Source: 2-02-FULL-55-14 sp964473365 (GTDB lineage Bacteria; Bacteroidota; Ignavibacteria; UBA10030). From it: a stretch of 41,677 bases of DNA. Below, piece after piece: positions 23,284 through 31,424 of the stretch (the first letter of the stretch is position 1; each line of letters begins with the position of its first letter). The stretch spans positions 1-41,677 of the forward strand of contig CAYYOV010000024.1 in assembly GCA_964473365.1 (NCBI GenBank), written 5' to 3'. The position numbers were made by a program, and so were the translations under genes. Below the pieces are notes generated by a model that saw nothing but the letters and a program-made list of their open reading frames with translations, was not told where the DNA came from and did no database searches.

Positions 23284-24225
23284 CTACTGGCGTCCCGTCA
23301 GTGCGCAGATCTCCAACGGCTCGCCCCGTGTGACATCCCTCTCGAGTGTGGCCGCCCCATGTGCGCAGTGTTCCACGCACACCCCGCAACCCAGGCAGGC
23401 CGATGCATCGACGGTCGTGACGCCATTGCGTTCGAGAAGTGCGTGGAACTGACAGCGCTCGATGCACTCTCCGCAGGCGAGACACAGTGTCTCGTCGATG
23501 CGGCACACGAACCCGGACGAGGCCAGCATCGGGGTCCCGTGCTGATGCGCCTGCATCGCCCCACAGCAACAGGAACAACAATTGCAGATGGCGTAGAAAC
23601 GGTTGAGCACCGCGTCTTTGAAGAAGGCGTGATGTACGTGCCCCCGCTCGTCCTCGGCCCGCAAGATGTCAACGGCCTCGGCCTGCGTGATCCGGCGCGA
23701 CCGCCCGGGATGATGCTCCAGCGCAAAGCTCGCGAATGGCTCGCCGACGATGAGACAGACATCCAGCGGAAGGCAGGGATTCTTGCGGGCCGAGCGGCAT
23801 GGACAATCGAACACGACGATGTGGTCCGGATTCTTGAGGACGATGTCGCGCGCCCGCGCATACGGGATGACGCTTTCGAGGTCCGTGCGCGGGATGTCTG
23901 TATTCACCGTCACCAGCCCCTCGGCCGCCGTCAGGGGAACGACCTTGCCATGGTAGGTGTCGGCGAAGGCCATCCGAGCGGCCGAATGTGGCGCCGCGGG
24001 GTCCGCACCATCGCTGGGTCGCTTGATGAACAACGTCCCGAGCGGTTCGAGCCAGCGGGCAAGCCGGTGCTCTCCCATCGCAACGCTGATATACAGGTAG
24101 GAGAATCGAAGGTAGAGGTAGCCGTGGATCAGATCACGGATCCTGTATCCGGGCGTGGTGCGCGCTTCCCGGAGAAAGTCGCGCGTTGAAGATGAGACGA
24201 AGCGGTCAATCCAGGAGGTAGTCAT
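23284..24225 (-). CDS. Cysteine-rich 4Fe-4S cluster protein
   Basis: The 313-residue protein starts at 24225 (GAGG upstream). The C-terminus has two classical 4Fe-4S sites: CLACGECIERC with C248, C251, C254 and C258, and CLGCGVCVEHC with C277, C280, C283 and C287. Two more cysteine groups lie upstream: FDCPCRSARKNPCLPLDVC (C141, C143, C151, C157) and CNCCSCCCG (residues 214-222, six Cys). The middle block CPCRSAR-NPC-PLDVCLIVGEPFA recurs in a family of uncharacterised ferredoxin-like proteins. It probably handles electrons for an unknown partner, or carries a third cluster. The N-terminal 130 residues are without motif. It is a single gene, divergent from an outer-membrane barrel gene. Confidence 0.85.
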   Translation of the reverse strand: MTTSWIDRFVSSSTRDFLREARTTPGYRIRDLIHGYLYLRFSYLYISVAMGEHRLARWLEPLGTLFIKRPSDGADPAAPHSAARMAFADTYHGKVVPLTAAEGLVTVNTDIPRTDLESVIPYARARDIVLKNPDHIVVFDCPCRSARKNPCLPLDVCLIVGEPFASFALEHHPGRSRRITQAEAVDILRAEDERGHVHHAFFKDAVLNRFYAICNCCSCCCGAMQAHQHGTPMLASSGFVCRIDETLCLACGECIERCQFHALLERNGVTTVDASACLGCGVCVEHCAHGAATLERDVTRGEPLEICALTGRQ

Positions 24226-24405
24226 CACGACCTCTTCGCAATGGTGTCTCGATGGGATTGACCTTAGCGTACCACCTTTTGCGATGGAATAACAGCAGTT
24301 CGCGTTCCCACGATCAGGAATCCGCAGGATCCGGTTGATCTTTGTCATAGCGATCATCCGGTATTCCCCGTACCCTACAAGTCATCACCAACGGGAGAAC
24401 ACCGC

Positions 24406-25152
24406 ATGAAGAAGCCTTCCATCAAATCCTCGATCCTCGTCCTCATACTCCTGGCGGCCCTGGCGGCACCATCGCTCTCACAGGTCACGGCCCAGATTGG
24501 TGGTGGCTTCGGTGCGGTGATGCCGTCCGGCGACTACGCCGGGACGCCCGCCGAGTACTACAACGGCACAGCGTACGGCCTCTCCACCGGATTCAACGCG
24601 CACGCGAAGGCGCGTGTCGGTCTGTTCGGGTTCATTCTGAACGGTCAGATCGGCTACTCCAGCCTTTCGAATTCGGGAGATGCCCCGGGCGGAGGGACCG
24701 TCGAGAATTCGCACTCGATCATCACGTTGGAGGTCGGGCCCGAATTCCAGATCGGCATTCCGGCGCTACCCCTCACGCCCTACGTGGGCGCCAATGTGCA
24801 GCTCAACCGGTTCAGCGGTGAGACCGTCTTCAAAGGAATCTCCGCCGTTTCCTCGGGAACCTTCGCTCTCGAGCCCGCGATCAGGGTCGGGCTCGGCGTC
24901 CATGCGGGCGTCATCGTTGCGCTCGGCCCGGGCATGAAGCTCGATGTCGGCGCCACCTATGCTATGCTGAACATGTTCGGCAAAGCTTGGACCGACCCGC
25001 AGCCGACGAAGGACGACCGCGAAGACTCCTACGGCGGGTTGAATGACGAGAAGGATCCGCTCATAGCGGTGGGGGGCGCGAAACACTTTGTTGCCTCCGC
25101 CCGAACGATCAACGCGATCGGATTCACCGCGACGGTCATGTTCGGTCTGTGA
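24406..25152 (+). CDS. Outer-membrane beta-barrel protein
   Basis: The 248-residue exported protein starts at 24406 (GGGAG upstream) and has a signal peptide at residues 1-26 ending SLSQ. The mature part alternates polar and hydrophobic residues in strands separated by Gly/Asn turns, for example QIGGGFGAVMPSGDYAG, FILNGQIGYSSLS and MKLDVGATYAMLN. It ends in a strand with aromatic-hydrophobic pattern (IGFTATVMFGL), as expected for an 8-strand OmpW/OmpA-like or porin-like barrel. Function and ligand are unknown. It has its own terminator (25177-25202). Confidence 0.82.
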   Translation: MKKPSIKSSILVLILLAALAAPSLSQVTAQIGGGFGAVMPSGDYAGTPAEYYNGTAYGLSTGFNAHAKARVGLFGFILNGQIGYSSLSNSGDAPGGGTVENSHSIITLEVGPEFQIGIPALPLTPYVGANVQLNRFSGETVFKGISAVSSGTFALEPAIRVGLGVHAGVIVALGPGMKLDVGATYAMLNMFGKAWTDPQPTKDDREDSYGGLNDEKDPLIAVGGAKHFVASARTINAIGFTATVMFGL

Positions 25153-25176
25153 TCGGTCGTGTGTCGGTAACAATCC

Positions 25177-25202
25177 AAAGCCCCGGAGCGATCCGGGGCT
25201 TT
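25177..25202 (+). terminator. Intrinsic terminator of the barrel gene
   Basis: A perfect 11-bp stem, AAAGCCCCGGA (25177-25187) with 25192-25202, closes a GCGA loop. The arm ends in TTT followed by GTGTTGTG. It is shared with the convergent DPP-IV gene. Confidence 0.85.
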
Positions 25203-25231
25203 GTGTTGTGGTCGAAACCGAACGTACGGCC

Positions 25232-27442
25232 CTACAGATTCCGCTTCCAGAAATCCCACGTAAGCGTCTGCATGTGCCGCCGTCCCGCCGGGTCGCCGAC
25301 GCCATGGCCGCGCATCGGGTAGACCATCAGTTCGAACACTTTGTTGGCCTTGATCAGCTCGTCGATGAACCGCCAGATGTTCTGGATGTGGACGTTGTCA
25401 TCGTGCAAGCCATGGATGAGGAGCAACTTGCCATGCAGGTCCTTGGCGAAGTTCAGGAGCGACACGCGATCGTAGCCATCCTTGTTCTCGGCCTCCGTCT
25501 CCATGAGGGCTTCGCCCCACTTGGAATCGTAGAACCGGAAGTCGGTCACGGCGCCGCCGGCGATCCCTGCCTTGAATTCCTTCGACTGCGTCATCGCCAG
25601 CAGTGTGTTCGTCCCGCCTCCGCTCCATCCCGTGATCCCGAACCGGTCGGGGTCGATGCCGGGCTGCTTCTTGAGCCATTGCACCGCATCGACGAGGTCG
25701 TTCAGTTCGACCTCACCCGGCGTACGTTTGTGGATGAGGTTCTCGAGCGTCTTGCTGATGCCCGTCGCCGCCCGGTTGTCCACCTTGAACGTGATGTATC
25801 CGTCGTGCAACATCGCATTGGCTTCCACGACGTCGTATCCCCACGCATTCGCCACAGTGGGCGCTGAAGGTCCGCCGTAGACCTGGACGATCACGGGAAG
25901 CTTGACGTTGGGGTCGGCGTGTTTCGGTCGGACGATCGAAGCAGGCACCTTGAACCCGTCGCGGACCGGGATCCAAAGCAGCTCCGGATAGACCACGTCG
26001 TACTTCGCAAAGCCCCCGAGGTTCGGTGCGGTGAGCACCGTACGCCGGTCCTTTGCTGCGTCAACGAGGGTAAGCGAGGGAGGCGTGGTGATGCTCGAAT
26101 GGCGGTCGAAGTAGTACCGCGCATTCGGGCTCATCGTGATCGCATGCGTTCCTTCGCTTTCGGAGAGACGTGTCATCTTCGAGCCGTCCATCTTGATGCG
26201 GTAGAAATGCCGCTCGACGGACGATCGTTCCAGCGCGGTGAAATAGACCCAGCCGTTGTCTTCATCGATGCCGCTGACCGCCTGCCGCACCCAGAAAGCT
26301 CCGCCGCCAGACGTCCGCACCGACCACGGTCCCTTCGTGATCTGATTGATCAGCTTCCCTTGCATTGTAAAACGGTAGAGGTGTTCGTTCCCGTCACGTT
26401 CGGACGACACGATCATCGTCTTCCCGTCCTTCAGGAAATACAGGTCGTCCGACATGTTGATCCAGCCATCGTTCGTGTCGGTCATCAGCACGCTCGCTTT
26501 GCCGCTCGCCCGGTCGACCATGACGAAGTCGAGCTTTGTCTGCAGACGATTGAGCGTCCGGACCATCACGCGCTTGTTGTCGGGAACCCAGTCGACCCGG
26601 ATGATGTACTCGTAGGTCGACGGATCGATGTCGGCCCACACGACGCGGCCGGCGCCGACCTCGGCGATGCCGACCTTCACGTCCGGATTCTTTTCACCGA
26701 CCTTCGGGTATCGCTGTTCGGTCACGGTCGGTGTCCATGGTGCGACGTCGACATACCGCTGGAGGCTTACGCGCGATTCGTCCGTGCGAAGGAATGCGAT
26801 CGCCTTTGAGTCCTTCGACCACCAGTAGCCGATGTCGACGCGGCCGAAGATCTCCTCCCAGTAGACCCATGAGAGCGTGGCGTTGAGGATCGTGCCTCCG
26901 CCGTCCGACGTAAGAGCATACTCCTTCTTCACCGCGAGGTCGTACGCGTACAGGTTCTTTTCACGAACGTAGGCGACACGCTGACCGTCGGGCGAGAAGT
27001 TCACATTCGTTTCCACCTCTGGCGTTTCCGTCACGCGAGCGAACTCGGCTGTCGGCACGTCGAGCACAAAGATGTCACCTTTGGACAGGTAGAGTGCCCG
27101 CTTGCCGTCCGGCGTGAACTGGCTGGGAACGGGCGAAAGGGGAGGCGCATCGTCCCCGGCAAATAGTTTCTCAAACGACGCCTTCGCCTTTGCCTTGTCC
27201 ATGAACGGCGTTCGCTTTCCTGTTGCGGGATCGAGCCGCTCCAATTGGCGTTCGGCCGCGGGCCTTGCGGGGTCCAGTATGAGCGCCGTATTGTCGCTCA
27301 ACCACCAGGTCCGTGCGACCGAGAACGATTGAAAGAGCGTCGGATCGCCGGAGGCCTCGCGGTCGAGAGGAGGTTTTGCGTCTTGCGCGACAGCGAGTCC
27401 AACGAACAGGGTGATGAAGAGGAGGAATAGGTTGCGTCGCAT
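25232..27442 (-). CDS. Dipeptidyl peptidase IV-type prolyl peptidase (S9B)
   Basis: This 736-residue exported serine peptidase cleaves X-Pro dipeptides from peptide N-termini. The start at 27442 gives a signal peptide (residues 1-20, ending AVAQ). An eight-bladed DPP-IV propeller spans about 50-480 and contains SWVYWEEIFGR, the Glu-Glu pair that binds the substrate amino group, and WSKDSKAIAFLRTDES. The hydrolase domain shows S607 in ITGWSGGGTN, D681 in IHGLHDDNVH and H713 in PMRGHGVGD, a complete triad. GWSGGG replaces the usual GWSYGG, so the Tyr next to the nucleophile is absent. It is a single gene with a structured leader upstream at 27502-27547. Confidence 0.94.
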   Translation of the reverse strand: MRRNLFLLFITLFVGLAVAQDAKPPLDREASGDPTLFQSFSVARTWWLSDNTALILDPARPAAERQLERLDPATGKRTPFMDKAKAKASFEKLFAGDDAPPLSPVPSQFTPDGKRALYLSKGDIFVLDVPTAEFARVTETPEVETNVNFSPDGQRVAYVREKNLYAYDLAVKKEYALTSDGGGTILNATLSWVYWEEIFGRVDIGYWWSKDSKAIAFLRTDESRVSLQRYVDVAPWTPTVTEQRYPKVGEKNPDVKVGIAEVGAGRVVWADIDPSTYEYIIRVDWVPDNKRVMVRTLNRLQTKLDFVMVDRASGKASVLMTDTNDGWINMSDDLYFLKDGKTMIVSSERDGNEHLYRFTMQGKLINQITKGPWSVRTSGGGAFWVRQAVSGIDEDNGWVYFTALERSSVERHFYRIKMDGSKMTRLSESEGTHAITMSPNARYYFDRHSSITTPPSLTLVDAAKDRRTVLTAPNLGGFAKYDVVYPELLWIPVRDGFKVPASIVRPKHADPNVKLPVIVQVYGGPSAPTVANAWGYDVVEANAMLHDGYITFKVDNRAATGISKTLENLIHKRTPGEVELNDLVDAVQWLKKQPGIDPDRFGITGWSGGGTNTLLAMTQSKEFKAGIAGGAVTDFRFYDSKWGEALMETEAENKDGYDRVSLLNFAKDLHGKLLLIHGLHDDNVHIQNIWRFIDELIKANKVFELMVYPMRGHGVGDPAGRRHMQTLTWDFWKRNL

Positions 27443-27501
27443 GTTGAGTCTCCGAAGATGAGGGGCAGGATTCAACAATATACGAGCCGAGGCCAGAACA
27501 A

Positions 27502-27547
27502 GCATCGGTGTCGCACCTTTCCGGCGAACGAAAATCGCCGCCGATGC
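27502..27547 (-). other. Structured leader or cruciform upstream of the DPP-IV gene
   Basis: GCATCGG (27502-27508) pairs with CCGATGC (27541-27547). Inside, CGGCGA (27522-27527) pairs with TCGCCG (27535-27540), stacking directly on the outer stem. It lies 60-105 bp before the DPP-IV ATG, possibly within its leader. No known riboswitch is recognised. Confidence 0.35.
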
Positions 27548-27626
27548 GAGGGAATTGAATGCATTCCATATGGCCTACGAGAGGCGTGGAATGCCGCATG
27601 ACAAGCTTCACGGGGGCGTCCCACGG

Positions 27627-27655
27627 TTGAGAATGACCCGGAAATCCAGTATATC
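27627..27655 (+). promoter_or_regulatory. Sigma-70-like promoter of the 27688-31244 operon
   Basis: TTGAGA (27627-27632), 17 nt, TATATC (27650-27655). The start of transcription would be about 25 bp before the lipoprotein ATG. Confidence 0.5.
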
Positions 27656-27687
27656 ACTCCAACGAAGCGATTGGAAGGATCCCACCT

Positions 27688-28134
27688 ATGCGCTTGATTG
27701 CTCTTGTCGCGTTTGCCTGCGTTTTTTCCTCCTGCGCCACCTCACGTACCGCCGATCGACCGGTCCCGACCGATCTGCTCATTCGCTATGCCGAAGGAGG
27801 AGGGTTCACGGGCCAATGGTCCGGAGCGATGATCGCTGCAGACGGGGCCGTCCGTTCCTGGTCCCCGCGACAGCTGGATTCGATGTCGGCTCCATTCGGA
27901 ACTCTGACCTCTTCCGCAATGCTCGCGTTATGGCACACGATCGAGCTCGATAGCCTGCTCGATCGACAAGCGGCGGGAAGCGCGGGGAACATGACGCGGA
28001 CCCTCATTGTGTCGGCAGGGGGTAAGCGCGTAGAAGTGTCGTGGCCGTCAGGTCCGCCGCCCAATGCGACCGTCCAGCCGTTTGCGAGACTCTACGAACA
28101 ATGCCGTAGTGCGGTAGGTTCGATCAAACGATGA
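27688..28134 (+). CDS. Small lipoprotein of unknown function
   Basis: I do not recognise the family. The 148-residue product begins with a short signal ending VFSSC, a lipobox. The mature part is a compact alpha/beta domain with motifs such as GGGFTGQWSGAMIAADGAV, then TRTLIVSAGGKRVEVSWP. It resembles small lipoproteins found in FCB genomes with no assigned role. GGAAGGA precedes the ATG. It is 38 bp upstream of the M4 metallopeptidase on the same strand, probably co-transcribed, so it may be an accessory or inhibitor of that peptidase. That role is inference. Confidence 0.75.
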   Translation: MRLIALVAFACVFSSCATSRTADRPVPTDLLIRYAEGGGFTGQWSGAMIAADGAVRSWSPRQLDSMSAPFGTLTSSAMLALWHTIELDSLLDRQAAGSAGNMTRTLIVSAGGKRVEVSWPSGPPPNATVQPFARLYEQCRSAVGSIKR

Positions 28135-28172
28135 GAGGCGCACCTCACATCATCACATTCCTGGAGCAACAG

Positions 28173-31100
28173 ATGCATCGTGCAACCTACATCATCCTTG
28201 TGATGGTCCTCGTTCTGACTGCGTTCGCTGGCGAACAAAAGCAGTCCGGACCATCGGTGAGCGATCCATTCGCCGCCAAGAAGCATGGGCGCCAAGCCCC
28301 GACGGCGGAGCAGCGAGCTGCGTTCCAACGGGATCTTCGCGAGATGAATGGACGGATCCTGATGTCGCGCCGCCAGGTCCCCGAGGCAATTCAGGACCGG
28401 TCGGAGGCGCTTCGCCGGATCGCGATCGTGAACGGGAGTGAACCGACGATCGCATGGAGTGAAGACGGGACGCTGCCCGTGTTCGTGGCAGGCCGGCGAT
28501 TGCAGACCACCGCCGCTCCGGCGATGCGAACGATCGAGACAGCAGAACAAACGGCGGGCGCATTCCTGATAGAACAATCGGCGCTCATGCGCCTTCGGGA
28601 CCCTGGCACGGAGCTCCAGCGCTTCTCTTCTGTCCGCGACGAGCTCGGGATGGTCCACATCCGATATCGTCAGACATGGAATGGTGTCGAGGTCTGGGGT
28701 CGTGAGGTCATGGTCCATATCGGTGCCGACGGCAATGTGCTGGGCCTCAACGGACGGTGGGTGCCCACGCCTTCGCTTGTGAATGGTACGGTGCCATCCG
28801 TGCCGGAGGATGCTGCGCGCCGAACAGCGCTCGGATCTCTCGGGCGCACCGACGGCGCAGAAGGGATCGTCCCGATGATCCTCGACGGGCCGGGCGGACC
28901 GCGGTTGACCTGGATGGTCGATGTGCACGGTCGGTTGGACGAACGATGGCAGGTATTTGTTGACGCCGAGACCGGCGAAGTGATCAAGCGATACGACCGC
29001 GTCATGCACGATGGTCCGGTGGTCGGAAGCGGAACGGACCTGACCAACACCACCCGCGCGCTCAACACGTACCAGATCGGCACGTCGTACTATCTCATCG
29101 ACGCATCGAAAGCGATGTTCAAGCCTTCCGTCTCAACCTTCCCGAACGACGCCCGGGGGGCCATCTACACGCTCGACGCGCGCAACACGGACAGTCTGCT
29201 CTACTTCGTTACAGCGACCACACCCTCGGGCTTCACCACCGTCAAGGGCGCTGTCTCTGCCGCATTCTACGGCAGCAAGGTCTACGACTATTTCAAGACC
29301 GCGCACAATCGCGACGCAATCGACGGGAAGGGCTCCACGATCACCATGGTCGTCAACTTCGCTCAGAACTATAACAACGCGTTCTGGAACGGACAGATGA
29401 TGGTGTTCGGCAATGGCGATGGCTCGGCGTTCTCGGACCTCGCGGGCGGTATCGACGTCATGGCCCACGAGATGACGCATGGCGTCGTTGAAAACTCAGC
29501 CAATCTGGTCTACGAGAACCAGCCGGGAGCGCTCAATGAATCGTTCGCCGACGTCTTCGGCGTGTTATACGAATTCTACGTCCGGGGGGCAGGCGGCAAC
29601 TGGTTCCTGGGTGAAGATGTCACAACACCCGGCATAGCCGGCGATGTGCTTCGCAACATGCAGGACCCTGGGGCGTCGAATGTCGCGTTCAGCGGCCAGC
29701 AACCAGCTCACATGAGTCAATATCAGAACCTGCCGAACACGAGTCAGGGAGATCACGGCGGCGTCCACGTGAACAGCGGCATTCCGAACAAGGCGTTCTA
29801 TCTCTTTGCCACGTCGGCCGGCATGACCGTCGAAGATGCCGGGCGGGTCTACTACCGTGCGCTCACGACCTACCTGACGCGCAACGCGCAATTCGTCGAT
29901 GCACGGTTGGCCGTCATCAAATCGGCTGAAGATCTCTTCGGCGGTCCGGGCAATGCCAAGGCCCTCGCCGCAGCAGCAGCATTCGACGCTGTCGGCATCA
30001 CAAGCGGCAGCGCTACACCGCCCCCTCCCACCCAGAACCCGGTAACGGGGACCGCCTACCTCGCGATTCTTGACGTTGGGTCGGGTGCGCTCTATCGTTC
30101 GACGGCGGCCGGCCAGTCTCCGACACTGGTCACCGGGACGTCCGTGGCCACGCGGCCTTCGGTGACAGACGATGGCCAGTACATTTTCTACGTCGACGCG
30201 TCCCACAACCTGCACGTCATCGGGTCGAACGGAGCCGGCGACCAGACGCTCTCGTCATCGGGCGGGTTCAATAATGTGTCCATCTCGCCGAACGGTCGAT
30301 ACCTTGCGGCCACGAGCACGTTCAACGAGCCGAAGATCTATGTCTTCGACCTCCAAAACGCCGCCGGTAACAAAGCGCTCGAGCTCTATACGCCTACGTA
30401 CAGCCAGGGCGTCAACGCAGGTTCGATCAGGTATCCAGACCGCATCGACTGGGCGTCGGACAACGCCACCATCATGTATGATGCGCTCAACGCAGGCACG
30501 CTGGCGTCAGGTGGAACGGTCGAGTACTGGGACATCAACTTCGTCCGGGTTTCCGACGGCAATGTCGCCCGACTGTTCCCGCCGCAACCCGACGGTGTCA
30601 ACATCGGTAATGCCGTTTTTGCGTCGAACACCGACAACGTGATCGCCTTCGACTACTTCGCCGCCGGGGATTCGGTCCGTGTCATGGCCGTCAACCTCAA
30701 CTCGGGCGACGTAGGACAGGTGACGAACAACGTCTTCTCGCTCGGTTGCCCGTCGTTTTCGAATAACGACCAGAAGGTCTACTACCATTACGTCACCACG
30801 GTCAGCAACGCGACCACCTCGAGCATATGGATGGTCGATCTGGCCGGCGACGGCGTGACGGGCCTGGGAAATGACGCCGCGATCCTTAGCGGCGGCGTGT
30901 ATCCGGTGACGTTCACAGTCGGATCGCGCCCGACAGACGTTGAACTGCCGGGGGCCGATGTCCCGGTGACGACGCTGCTCGAGCAGAATTATCCCAATCC
31001 GTTCAATCCGGAAACGAAGATCGGATGGACGATGCACGAGGGTGGATTGGTGAAGGTGGCCGTCTACGATCTCCTCGGCCGCGAGGTGGCCGTACTCGTG

Positions 31101-31244
31101 AACGGAGAGATGCCTGCGGGACGCCATGAGACATCCTGGGACGCCGCCTCGTTGCCCTCAGGAGTCTATGTCTGTCGTCTGGAGATGGCAACGGTCAGCG
31201 GGCCTCGCGTCATGGGTTCCCGCCGTATGCTGCTGATGAAATAG
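28173..31244 (+). CDS. Secreted M4 (thermolysin-family) metallopeptidase with propeller and T9SS domain
   Basis: This 1023-residue secreted endopeptidase starts at 28173 (GGAG 8 nt upstream; the in-frame start at 28131 has no signal sequence). Signal peptide 1-20. An FTP/PepSY-type propeptide covers about 70-275. The M4 domain runs about 285-615, with HEMTH (432-436) and the third zinc ligand E456 in NESFAD. The catalytic His lies in GGVHVNSGIPN (H532). A beta-propeller-like region follows (about 630-900, SPNGRYLAATS and similar repeats). The final 78 residues (NYPNPFNPETKIGWTMHEGG onward) are a T9SS type A sorting domain. All active-site residues are present, so the enzyme should be active after propeptide removal. 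A strong hairpin ends the transcript. Confidence 0.94.
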   Translation: MHRATYIILVMVLVLTAFAGEQKQSGPSVSDPFAAKKHGRQAPTAEQRAAFQRDLREMNGRILMSRRQVPEAIQDRSEALRRIAIVNGSEPTIAWSEDGTLPVFVAGRRLQTTAAPAMRTIETAEQTAGAFLIEQSALMRLRDPGTELQRFSSVRDELGMVHIRYRQTWNGVEVWGREVMVHIGADGNVLGLNGRWVPTPSLVNGTVPSVPEDAARRTALGSLGRTDGAEGIVPMILDGPGGPRLTWMVDVHGRLDERWQVFVDAETGEVIKRYDRVMHDGPVVGSGTDLTNTTRALNTYQIGTSYYLIDASKAMFKPSVSTFPNDARGAIYTLDARNTDSLLYFVTATTPSGFTTVKGAVSAAFYGSKVYDYFKTAHNRDAIDGKGSTITMVVNFAQNYNNAFWNGQMMVFGNGDGSAFSDLAGGIDVMAHEMTHGVVENSANLVYENQPGALNESFADVFGVLYEFYVRGAGGNWFLGEDVTTPGIAGDVLRNMQDPGASNVAFSGQQPAHMSQYQNLPNTSQGDHGGVHVNSGIPNKAFYLFATSAGMTVEDAGRVYYRALTTYLTRNAQFVDARLAVIKSAEDLFGGPGNAKALAAAAAFDAVGITSGSATPPPPTQNPVTGTAYLAILDVGSGALYRSTAAGQSPTLVTGTSVATRPSVTDDGQYIFYVDASHNLHVIGSNGAGDQTLSSSGGFNNVSISPNGRYLAATSTFNEPKIYVFDLQNAAGNKALELYTPTYSQGVNAGSIRYPDRIDWASDNATIMYDALNAGTLASGGTVEYWDINFVRVSDGNVARLFPPQPDGVNIGNAVFASNTDNVIAFDYFAAGDSVRVMAVNLNSGDVGQVTNNVFSLGCPSFSNNDQKVYYHYVTTVSNATTSSIWMVDLAGDGVTGLGNDAAILSGGVYPVTFTVGSRPTDVELPGADVPVTTLLEQNYPNPFNPETKIGWTMHEGGLVKVAVYDLLGREVAVLVNGEMPAGRHETSWDAASLPSGVYVCRLEMATVSGPRVMGSRRMLLMK

Positions 31245-31299
31245 GACCAGCCGCTGTTGCATCAGCGCGATTGCTGACCTCGCGCCGTCACCAAACGAT

Positions 31300-31329
31300 C
31301 AGAAGGCCTCCGTAATTGGAGGCCTTCTG
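31300..31329 (+). terminator. Hairpin terminator after the M4 peptidase gene
   Basis: CAGAAGGCCTCC (31300-31311) pairs perfectly with GGAGGCCTTCTG (31318-31329) across a 6-nt loop. GCGTTTCAT follows. Confidence 0.8.
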
Positions 31330-31424
31330 CGTTTCATCCTATTAATGAGAATGCTGGACGGATCCCGGCGGAACTTCGCGTTTTGCGGACGCGTAGACCA
31401 AGGGCGTCCCTTGGAGGACCAACC

